Assembly: GCA_900555355.1 (NCBI GenBank)
Contig: USKV01000090.1
Location: 1-6,492 of the forward strand
From: an uncultured Collinsella sp.
GTDB lineage: Bacteria; Actinomycetota; Coriobacteriia; Coriobacteriales; Coriobacteriaceae
Reading direction: 5' to 3'
Length of the DNA stretch: 6,492 nt
The notes beneath the pieces were generated by a model. The model was not told the DNA's origin. It searched no databases and was given only the letters and a program-made list of their open reading frames with translations. The position numbers and the translations under genes were made by a program. Positions 1 through 6,492 of this stretch are shown piece by piece. Numbering within the stretch: the stretch's first letter is position 1; every line of letters starts with the position of its first letter.

Positions 1-21
1 CACAAACGTCCCCTGCGCCAT
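1..21 (-). CDS. 5' end of an unidentified gene downstream of dnaE (partial)
   Basis: Only the first seven codons are visible, reading M-A-Q-G-T-F-V from an ATG at 21-19, and the frame runs off the left edge. The start is supported by a textbook Shine-Dalgarno sequence (GGAGG) five bases upstream. The ATG lies 28 bp after the dnaE stop codon with no terminator-like hairpin between them, so co-transcription with dnaE is likely. Seven residues are too few to assign a family and I do not name a function. The call rests on the ribosome binding site and spacing, not on protein similarity. Confidence 0.6.
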
Positions 22-26
22 CACTT

Positions 27-31
27 CCTCC
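27..31 (-). promoter_or_regulatory. Ribosome binding site of the gene downstream of dnaE
   Basis: The minus strand reads GGAGGAAGTGATG. The GGAGG core matches the anti-Shine-Dalgarno end of 16S rRNA and sits five bases before the ATG. It lies inside the 28-bp gap after dnaE and is the main evidence that a new gene begins here. Confidence 0.65.
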
Positions 32-49
32 AATCTCACCCGGGGTAGC

Positions 50-3000
50 TTAGATAACCGTCACGCGGCCCTGGTTACCCACAATCGCCTTTGCCTCTGC
101 CAGCAGCGGAATCGAGAGTGCGTTGACCTTGGCCGGTACCTCGGCACGCAGCACGCGCCCGTCGACTTGCTCAATAAAGATCTCCACGCGGTCGCCGCCC
201 GGGTTGGTGGTGAGCACCGTGGCCAGGCGCGCCATATTGCCCTGGCTAAAGCGGCTGTTGGGCACCATGACCTCAAACACCTTGGGCTTGTTGTCCTCCT
301 CGTTGAGCTCCAGCGGCACGATCTCCTGCGCGATGATCTGGTCGCCGCGGTCCGAGCGCTCGAGTTTGCCCTTAATACGAACAAACGCATCGGACAGCTG
401 TGCGCCGGTCTCGGGATCGACCTCGCCATACAGGTACCCCTCGGCCTCCTTGTAGGTCTTGGGGAACACCACGACGGTGGCCTCGCCTTCCATGTCCTCG
501 AGCTGCACGATGCCCATGGGGTCGCCGTTTTTGGTCACGCGCTTGGACACGCTCGAGACCATGCCGGCCCACCACAGCGCCTTGCCCTCGGGAATCTCCT
601 GGTTGATGGTGCCGCCCGTAGGATTCTGAACTTCGTAGCCGGTATCGATCTGCGAGAACGAGAAGTCGCGCGCTTTGCTGAGCGCATACTCAAACGGGCG
701 CAGCGGGTGGTCCGAGACATAGATGCCCAGAACCTCCTTCTCCTGGCTCAGCTTGAGGTGGCGGTCCCATTCCTGGCCGTCCGGATCGGGCACGCTGACC
801 TCAAAGCCCGAGCCCTCAACATCACCAAACATGTCGAAGAACGAGGTCTGGCCACTCGCGCGGTCCTTCTGGCGCTTTATCGCGGCGTCGATGATGTTCT
901 CGGGGTTGTTCTTGTCCACAAAGTGCATCATCTGGCGGCGCGGATACCCCGTGGAGTCGAAGGCGCCTGCCTTGATGAGCGATTCGATCACGCGACGGTT
1001 GGCCTGGCTCGAGTCCACGCGCTCGACAAAGTCGTGCAGCGTCTTAAACGGGCCGCCCGCCTCGCGCTCGGCGATAATCGCCTGCGCCACGCCGGTGCCC
1101 ACGCCGCGAATGCCGGCCAGACCAAAGCGCACGCCCTCCTTGGTAGCCGTGAACTCGGTACCGGACTCGTTGACATCTGGCGACAGCACGGGGATGCCGT
1201 CGTGACGGCATGCCGAGACGTAGTGCACGATCTTGTCGGTCTTGCCCGTATAGGACGTCAGAACGGCCGCCATGTACTCGTGCGGATAATGCGCCTTGAG
1301 CCACGCCGTCTGCATAACCAGGATGGCGTAGCCGGCGGAGTGCGACTTGTTAAAGGCGTAAGACGCGAACTCGAGAACATCGTCCCAAATCTTCTGGGCG
1401 ACCTCGCGCGTGTAGTTGTTCTTGATAGCGCCATTCATCCAGTGGTCGTAAGTGGTCTCGTCCGAGCCATCCTCCCAGTGGAGCACCGTCGACGTGAGCA
1501 GCTTAATCTTTTTCTTAGCCACGGGCTTACGAATACGCGAGTCCGATTCGCCCTTGGAGAAGCCGCACATCTCAACGGAGATGAGCATAACCTGCTCCTG
1601 ATAGACCATGGTGCCGTAGGTTTCGCCCAGGATGTCGTCCAGACGGTCGTCGTAGGAGACCGCCGGCTCCTTGCCGTTCATACGGTTGATGTAGGACGAA
1701 ACCATGCCGGCGCCCAGCGGGCCCGGGCGGTACAGAGCGATCAATGCCACGACGTGCTTGTACTCGGTGGGCTTCATGTTCTTGATCGTGGCCGTCATGC
1801 CGGCGGACTCGACCTGGAAGACGCCGGCGGTGTGGCCGGAGCCCATGAGCTTAAAGATCTCGGGATCGTCAAAGGGGATCTCTTCCTCTTTGATGTCGAT
1901 GCCGAAGTTCTTTTTGATGTTTGCCTTGGCCTTAGAGATAACCGTCAGCGTGCGCAGGCCCAAGAAGTCCATCTTAAGCAGGCCCATGTCGGCAACGGTA
2001 TGGCCCTCGTACTGGGTAATCTCGACGCCGCCCTTGGTATCGAGCTTGGTGGGCACGTGCTCGTTGACGGGGTCACGGCAGATCAGAACGGCACACGCGT
2101 GCACGCCCTCGCCACGAGTGAGGCCCTCAATCGAGAGCGCCGTGTCGATGATGCGGCGGGCGTCGTCGTCCTTTTTATAGGCCTCGGCAAAGTCGGGGTT
2201 AAACAGATCCTCTTTGCCGGGTTGCTTGTCGAGCACCTGCTTGAGCTTGACCTTGGGGTCGCTCGAGACCATCTTGGACAGGCGCTGGCCCATGTAGACC
2301 GGGTAGTCCAGCACGCGCGCGGCGTCGTTGATGGCCTGCTTGGCCTTAATGGTCGAGTAGGTGATGACGTGGGTGACCTTCTCGGGGCCGTAGAGCTGGC
2401 GAACGTGCTCCACGACCTCGAGGCGCCGCTCATCGTCGAAGTCCATATCGATATCGGGCATCTCGGTACGCTGCGGAGACAGGAACCTCTCGAACATCAG
2501 GCCGTTCTCGAGCGGGTCGAACGCGGTAATGTTCATGGCGTAGGCCACGATGGCGCCGGCGGCCGAGCCTCGGCCGGGCCCGACGCCGATGCCGTTGTCC
2601 TTGGCCCATTGCACGTACTCGGCAACGATCAAAAAGTAGGCGGCAAAGCCCTTGTCGCAAATGACCTTGTATTCGTACTCAAAGCGCTCTTTGATGTTGA
2701 CGCCACCGATCTCGCGCGTGGCCCAGTCGTCGCCGTAGTGCTGGCGCAGGCCCTTCTCGCACTCGCGGCGGAACTGGCTCTCGTGCGTCTCGCCGGGGTC
2801 GAGCAACGGGAAGCGTGGCAGGATGATGGAATCCCAGTCCAGCTCAACGTAGCACTTGTCGGCGATCTCGAGCGTGTTGTCGCAGGCCTCGGGGCAATAC
2901 GGGAACATCGCCCGCATCTCCTCCTCGGTCTTCATGTAAAACTCCGAGCCGGTCATGCGCATGCGGTTGGGGTCGTCGACCTTGGCGTTCATACCGATGC

Positions 3001-3853
3001 ACATGATGACGTCCTGCACGGGCGCATCCTCGCGGCGCAGGTAGTGGAAGTCGTTGGTGGCGATGACTTTGACGCCCACCTGCTTGGCGATATCGATAAG
3101 CGTGCGGTCCATCTGCTCGTCGGTCAGGCCGTTGTCGGTGGTAATGCCGTGTTCCTGGATCTCGATATAGAAGTCGCCGGGATCGAAGGTGTCACGGAAG
3201 GTCTCGGCCCACTTGATGGCGCCCTCCATGTCACCGCGGTCGATGTATTTGGGGATGATGCCCGCGATGCAGGCGCTGGTGCAGATCATACCCTTGGCGT
3301 GGCGGCGCAGGTTGTCGAGCGTCACACGCGGCTTGTAGTAAAAGCCCTGCACAGCGGCCTCGGAAACCGTCTGCATCAGGTTGACGTAGCCCTCCTGGTC
3401 CTTGGCCAGAAGGATCATGTGGTAGAGCTCGGGCTTGTGGTCGCGGGCAAGGGTCTCGTCCGGCGTAAAGTAGACCTCGCACCCAAAGATGGGTTTGATG
3501 ACCAGGGGCGGCTTGAGCTCATCGATATTGCCCTTCTCGTCCCACATGGCCATGTCCTTCACGTACTGGGCATACTCGCGCGGGTTTTCCTCGGGATTGG
3601 GCTCCACCAGCTCGTCGCGGCGGTCCTTTTCCAAGAAGGACTTGTCGTGACTCCAAGTTTTGTACTCGGGCGTGTTGTGGTTAACGGCGTCGCAGGCCAG
3701 TGCCAGGTCGGGCACGCCATACATGTAGCCGTGGTCGGTAATGGCGACGGCGGGCATGCCCAGCTCTACGGCGCGGTTGAACATATCCTGGATACGGGTT
3801 GCGCCGTCGAGCATGGAGAAAACAGTGTGATTGTGCAGATGGACGAATGCCAT
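50..3853 (-). CDS. dnaE: DNA polymerase III alpha subunit (replicative polymerase, DnaE1 type), complete
   Basis: This is the catalytic subunit of the replicative DNA polymerase (EC 2.7.7.7), 1267 residues against about 1160-1185 in E. coli or Mycobacterium. Residues 1-270 form a PHP domain with a full set of predicted metal ligands: H7, H9, D16, H41, E126, H145, C195, D268 and H270. The polymerase core has PGRGSAAG (426-433), PDIDMDF (466-472, catalytic D467 and D469) and MDFLGLRTLT (628-637, third aspartate D629). FNKSHSAGYA follows at 834-843, a helix-hairpin-helix region near 908-947, a beta-clamp-type motif QTSFF at 1002-1006, an OB fold near 1093-1136 and a DnaE1-type C-terminal tail. 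The extra length is mostly a charged insertion at about 57-116. The ATG is chosen because the family-typical FVHLHNHT follows directly and GGAG lies eight bases upstream. The stop is TAA. It is neither truncated nor frameshifted. PolC is excluded by domain order. Confidence 0.98.
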   Translation of the reverse strand: MAFVHLHNHTVFSMLDGATRIQDMFNRAVELGMPAVAITDHGYMYGVPDLALACDAVNHNTPEYKTWSHDKSFLEKDRRDELVEPNPEENPREYAQYVKDMAMWDEKGNIDELKPPLVIKPIFGCEVYFTPDETLARDHKPELYHMILLAKDQEGYVNLMQTVSEAAVQGFYYKPRVTLDNLRRHAKGMICTSACIAGIIPKYIDRGDMEGAIKWAETFRDTFDPGDFYIEIQEHGITTDNGLTDEQMDRTLIDIAKQVGVKVIATNDFHYLRREDAPVQDVIMCIGMNAKVDDPNRMRMTGSEFYMKTEEEMRAMFPYCPEACDNTLEIADKCYVELDWDSIILPRFPLLDPGETHESQFRRECEKGLRQHYGDDWATREIGGVNIKERFEYEYKVICDKGFAAYFLIVAEYVQWAKDNGIGVGPGRGSAAGAIVAYAMNITAFDPLENGLMFERFLSPQRTEMPDIDMDFDDERRLEVVEHVRQLYGPEKVTHVITYSTIKAKQAINDAARVLDYPVYMGQRLSKMVSSDPKVKLKQVLDKQPGKEDLFNPDFAEAYKKDDDARRIIDTALSIEGLTRGEGVHACAVLICRDPVNEHVPTKLDTKGGVEITQYEGHTVADMGLLKMDFLGLRTLTVISKAKANIKKNFGIDIKEEEIPFDDPEIFKLMGSGHTAGVFQVESAGMTATIKNMKPTEYKHVVALIALYRPGPLGAGMVSSYINRMNGKEPAVSYDDRLDDILGETYGTMVYQEQVMLISVEMCGFSKGESDSRIRKPVAKKKIKLLTSTVLHWEDGSDETTYDHWMNGAIKNNYTREVAQKIWDDVLEFASYAFNKSHSAGYAILVMQTAWLKAHYPHEYMAAVLTSYTGKTDKIVHYVSACRHDGIPVLSPDVNESGTEFTATKEGVRFGLAGIRGVGTGVAQAIIAEREAGGPFKTLHDFVERVDSSQANRRVIESLIKAGAFDSTGYPRRQMMHFVDKNNPENIIDAAIKRQKDRASGQTSFFDMFGDVEGSGFEVSVPDPDGQEWDRHLKLSQEKEVLGIYVSDHPLRPFEYALSKARDFSFSQIDTGYEVQNPTGGTINQEIPEGKALWWAGMVSSVSKRVTKNGDPMGIVQLEDMEGEATVVVFPKTYKEAEGYLYGEVDPETGAQLSDAFVRIKGKLERSDRGDQIIAQEIVPLELNEEDNKPKVFEVMVPNSRFSQGNMARLATVLTTNPGGDRVEIFIEQVDGRVLRAEVPAKVNALSIPLLAEAKAIVGNQGRVTVI

Positions 3854-3861
3854 GTGATGAG

Positions 3862-3865
3862 CTCC
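3862..3865 (-). promoter_or_regulatory. Ribosome binding site of dnaE
   Basis: The minus strand reads GGAG, then an eight-base spacer and the ATG at 3853. The spacing is normal, and it supports the start that gives the conserved N-terminal MAFVHLHNHT. Confidence 0.7.
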
Positions 3866-3892
3866 GATGCGGGTTCGTGTTCTGACTGAACG

Positions 3893-3898
3893 ATTTTA
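3893..3898 (-). promoter_or_regulatory. Possible -10 box of a dnaE promoter
   Basis: The minus strand reads TAAAAT, one mismatch from the TATAAT consensus, in an otherwise GC-rich stretch 39 bp before the dnaE start codon. A transcript starting about seven bases downstream would have a leader of roughly 30 bases, which is reasonable. No convincing -35 element is present: the hexamer 17 bp upstream reads CGGGTG. This is a weak call based on one short motif, and dnaE could instead be transcribed by read-through from addA. Confidence 0.25.
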
Positions 3899-3954
3899 CC
3901 CCACGGCACGGACAGCACCCGAACCTAGCCAAACCCACACGGCTCCTCTTGCAG

Positions 3955-4016
3955 TTGCGGTGAAATGCGGACTGTTTGGCGGCTTTTTGGCCAAAACAGT
4001 CCGTATTCCACCGCAA
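3955..4016. repeat. Long imperfect palindrome (hairpin) between addA and dnaE
   Basis: The left arm 3955-3977 pairs with the right arm 3994-4016 over 23 positions. There is one A/C mismatch (3963/4008) and one G/T pair (3967/4004). The stem extends by two G-C pairs after a single bulged A at 3993, leaving an 11-base loop (3980-3990). It begins 12 bp after the addA stop codon. No run of T follows the stem on either strand, so it is not a typical intrinsic terminator. It may still protect or end the addA transcript, or be a dispersed REP- or MITE-like palindrome. I see no second copy in this window. The pairing is directly visible; the role is inference. Confidence 0.75.
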
Positions 4017-4028
4017 GTTATCTGAGGA

Positions 4029-6492
4029 CTAGAAGTTGTAGGTGACTACTTGGGGCTCGGCGGGATTGACGAAGAGAGTCGGATCGGCCTGCTCCACGCG
4101 GACGAACTTGACGGTCACAGCCTCAAAGCCCGCCTTGCTCAGAACATCAGCGTAGACGCGCGCCTGCAGGGCGTGCTTCTCCTGCAGCTGGTCCGGCGTC
4201 TCGTCCGGCGTGCCGCCCGTCTTATAGTCGATGACCAGCGCGCGTGACGAATCCGCCGGGTTCGTCGCCAGTGCATCGATGGCGCCTTCGGCATATGCGC
4301 CGTAGCGAGCGATGTCCTCGTCCTCGCAGCCCAGCGAAAAGAACGGCACCTCGGCGCGAACGCACGGCCACGCGAGCAGGTCGGCACGAACAGCCGACTT
4401 GAGCCAGCGGTCCAGGGCAACGTCGAAGCGTTCGCGCTGCTCCGGCGTCAGGCGCCACAGGCGCGCCAGCGCATCGGCACGCGTGGCGGGCAGCGCATCG
4501 GCACCCATCTCGATGAGCCACTGGCAGGCAGCGTGGAAGGCCGAGCCCAGCGCCATGGGGTTGCCGGTAGGCTCAACGGCAGCCACGTCTGCATCCGTCA
4601 TCTCGGAACCATCCGACTCCGCATCATCGCCGGCCTCGTCCATGGGCACGTGTGCCTCGGCGGCACGGTCCTCGGACTCGGCACGCAGCGCCGCGGCAAT
4701 TGACGAGTAGCTGTACGAATCGCGCGCCGGATACGGACAGATACCCATGCGCACGCCCACCGCCTGGGGATACACGAGCTCAAACGCATCGGGCTCGGGG
4801 TCGGCAGGACCGGGGACGATTGTACTGGCCGAATCGTCGGCAGCATCTGCATCGGCATCGCCACGAACAAGCCTGCCCTCGGCATCCAGCGAAGCGTTGG
4901 CCTCAAACGCCTGCTCGCCAAACGTAAAGTCTGCTAGCGATATGAGCTCGTAGTCGCCCGGCTGGGAGTTGTCGAACACCAGGCGGTCGGTATCGAGCTG
5001 CGGCATGTCCAGAGCGTCGGTCGGCAAAATACGGCGCAGCACGTCATAGGTCAGATCGGTCTCGACGTCGAAGGTCGGCGCCGTCACCTTGCCACGGCTC
5101 ACGCCGGCATCCATCGCCAAGATCACCAGCTCGCGCGCACGCGTCATGGCAACATAGAGCAAGCGGGCCCGTTCCTCGAGCGAAAGTTGCAGGTCGTCGT
5201 TGCGCAGGCGGGCAAATGCCTCGGCGGGAGAGCCCGTCGCGCATACGTCCTCCATAAGCTCTGGCGGCAACCACAGCGACGTGCCCTTGCCCTTAAACGC
5301 ATGCTCAAACTGCTTTTTAACGTCGTCGCCCTTCACAAAGGTTCCGTCGGCGAGCTTAACGCCGTCGAAGCGTGCCGGCAGCGCCACGACCTGCGCTCCG
5401 CCCTCGACGCGACCCATCTGCGCCGCACCGGACGGCTTGCGCACGCCAAAACACTCGGCAACCGCCACGACCGGATACTCCAGACCCTTGGACGCATGCA
5501 CGGTCATGATGCGTACCGCGCCGTCACCCTCCTCGTTGAGCGCGCCCGGGGCCTCCTTGCCCGCCAAGAAGCGGTCGAAGGCGAGCGCGATGGAGCGCGG
5601 AGAATTGCCGAGCTCGGCCTCTGCCTCGGCCACGGCGTCGAGCGCCTTGAGCACGTTGGCGGCAATGGCCTTCCCCTCGGGGCCGCGCTGCGCCAGGCGC
5701 ACGAACCAGCCGGAGGCATTGACCGCGTCGCGCGCGATGGCGGCGAACGAATCACGTCCCACGCGACGAAGCGCGTAGCGCAGCACCTCGCGGGCGCGCG
5801 TCACGAGCGGCAAGTCTTGCAGGCCCGGCACATCGGAATCGCTCATGATGCCCGCATCGATGTTGCGACGCGACGTCTCGCCCGTCTGCTCGTCGAGCTT
5901 GGTCGCCAGCACTAGGAACTCCTGGGCGCCGAGTGCAAACATCGGCGAGGCCAGCAGCGGCATAAGGCCCTGCGCCGTATCGGCCGGATTGGCGAGCGCA
6001 CAAACCAGGGCACGCACCGTCTGCACCTCGGCAGCCTGCGCAAAGACCGAGCCGCCCGCGATGACGCAGTCGAGCCCCTGGTCGCGGAAGGCCTGTGCGT
6101 AGACGTCTGCGTTGGTCATGCGGCCCAGCAGCAGCACCATGCCGCCCTGAGGCTGGCCGGCATCGGCAAGCGCGCGGAATCGCTCAGCGATCGCACGGGC
6201 CTTGGCCTGTGTGCGCTCCTGCGTGCTGCCGCCGACAACAAAGAGGGCCTGGCGACGCGAGGCATCTGCCACCAGCGTGTCCTTGCGTCCGTCACTCGCC
6301 TCAAGATCCAAAAAGCCCTGCATCAGGCCGCCGTCATCGCCGTCGAAGACGCGTGCCACGTAACGCAGCACTTCGTCGTGGCTGCGGAAGTTTCGCACGA
6401 GCTTGACGAGCTCGCCGGCGGGGGCGTCGGTCACGGCAGTCGCCTCGGGCGCGGCAGACGAGCCCACCTTGCGCTCCTGGCGACGGAACACC
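4029..6492 (-). CDS. addA: ATP-dependent helicase/nuclease subunit A (AddA-like), C-terminal part, N-terminus outside window
   Basis: This is the C-terminal 820 or so residues of a UvrD/RecB-family helicase-nuclease that, with AddB, resects double-strand breaks for RecA loading. Residues are counted from the codon at 6491-6489, a GTG that is probably an internal valine because the sequence starts within the usual VFRRQE segment after helicase motif III. Motif IV is LVRNFRSHDEV (31-41), motif V VRIMTVHASKGLEYP (326-340) and motif VI EERARLLYVAMTRARE (439-454). A PD-(D/E)XK RecB-type nuclease follows: GSAFH (649-653), E714, GAID (736-739), IDYKTGG (754-760, D755 and K757) and Q776/Y780. No cysteines follow Y780, so the iron-sulfur cluster of AddB or AdnA-type proteins is absent. 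An acidic linker (about 540-646) separates the halves. AddA is usually about 1200 residues, so roughly 400 are missing, including Walker A and B. The stop is TAG. RecB is the main alternative. Confidence 0.9.
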   Translation of the reverse strand, partial: VFRRQERKVGSSAAPEATAVTDAPAGELVKLVRNFRSHDEVLRYVARVFDGDDGGLMQGFLDLEASDGRKDTLVADASRRQALFVVGGSTQERTQAKARAIAERFRALADAGQPQGGMVLLLGRMTNADVYAQAFRDQGLDCVIAGGSVFAQAAEVQTVRALVCALANPADTAQGLMPLLASPMFALGAQEFLVLATKLDEQTGETSRRNIDAGIMSDSDVPGLQDLPLVTRAREVLRYALRRVGRDSFAAIARDAVNASGWFVRLAQRGPEGKAIAANVLKALDAVAEAEAELGNSPRSIALAFDRFLAGKEAPGALNEEGDGAVRIMTVHASKGLEYPVVAVAECFGVRKPSGAAQMGRVEGGAQVVALPARFDGVKLADGTFVKGDDVKKQFEHAFKGKGTSLWLPPELMEDVCATGSPAEAFARLRNDDLQLSLEERARLLYVAMTRARELVILAMDAGVSRGKVTAPTFDVETDLTYDVLRRILPTDALDMPQLDTDRLVFDNSQPGDYELISLADFTFGEQAFEANASLDAEGRLVRGDADADAADDSASTIVPGPADPEPDAFELVYPQAVGVRMGICPYPARDSYSYSSIAAALRAESEDRAAEAHVPMDEAGDDAESDGSEMTDADVAAVEPTGNPMALGSAFHAACQWLIEMGADALPATRADALARLWRLTPEQRERFDVALDRWLKSAVRADLLAWPCVRAEVPFFSLGCEDEDIARYGAYAEGAIDALATNPADSSRALVIDYKTGGTPDETPDQLQEKHALQARVYADVLSKAGFEAVTVKFVRVEQADPTLFVNPAEPQVVTYNF

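Noticed and set aside
167..3889. 1240-codon open frame on the plus strand opposite dnaE
   Set aside because: It is the exact codon-on-codon complement of dnaE and stays open only because dnaE avoids TTA, CTA and TCA. It begins with TTG inside dnaE, and its product is a Val/Leu/Ala/His/Asp-rich composition typical of a complemented high-GC gene, with no recognisable domain.
3955..4016. Classical Rho-independent terminator for addA
   Set aside because: The hairpin is strong but no T-run follows it on the minus strand (CTGCAAGAGG follows), nor on the plus strand, so the standard criteria are not met.
3681..4016. 111-residue minus-strand frame crossing the intergenic gap into dnaE
   Set aside because: It overlaps the dnaE start in another frame, has no good ribosome binding site and no family resemblance. 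Its N-terminus is translated from the palindrome.
5187..5915. 242-codon plus-strand frame opposite addA
   Set aside because: It is in the same complementary register as addA and is bounded by addA's own rare codons. The product has no recognisable family features.
6489..6491. GTG at the right edge as the start codon of addA
   Set aside because: The following residues match the interior of the family just after helicase motif III, and the ATP-binding motifs are missing. The frame is still open at the edge, so the codon is most likely an internal valine.

Overview
This window comes from a high-G+C chromosome and carries housekeeping DNA replication and repair genes, all on the minus strand. 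The protein style fits an actinobacterium of the Coriobacteriia, possibly Collinsella-like: a DnaE1-type alpha subunit with an intact HNH-type PHP domain and a large charged PHP insertion, next to an AddA-type rather than an AdnA-type helicase-nuclease. This assignment is inferred from sequence style and is only moderately secure.

Layout, in the direction of transcription (right to left). From 6492 to 4029 lies the C-terminal two-thirds of an AddA-like (RecB/UvrD family) helicase-nuclease. Its N-terminus, including the ATP-binding Walker A and B motifs, lies beyond the right edge. A 175-bp gap (3854-4028) follows. It holds a long imperfect palindrome just after the addA stop, then a possible -10 box and a clear Shine-Dalgarno sequence for the next gene. 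From 3853 to 50 lies a complete dnaE (1267 codons), the replicative DNA polymerase III alpha subunit. After 28 bp there is a second strong Shine-Dalgarno sequence and the first seven codons of another gene, which runs off the left edge.

How the genes relate: DnaE synthesises DNA at the replication fork. AddA, with its partner AddB (not visible here), processes broken ends for RecA-mediated recombination. The dnaE gene and the downstream gene are probably co-transcribed. Whether addA reads through into dnaE is uncertain, because the palindrome between them has no T-run and so is not a classical intrinsic terminator.

I found no mobile element, CRISPR array, RNA gene or obvious novel system. 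The points worth a second look are the intergenic palindrome, the complete set of PHP metal-site residues with a roughly 60-residue insertion, a divergent segment in the polymerase fingers, an acidic linker in AddA, and the complete absence of three codons from dnaE, which creates a 1240-codon spurious antisense frame.
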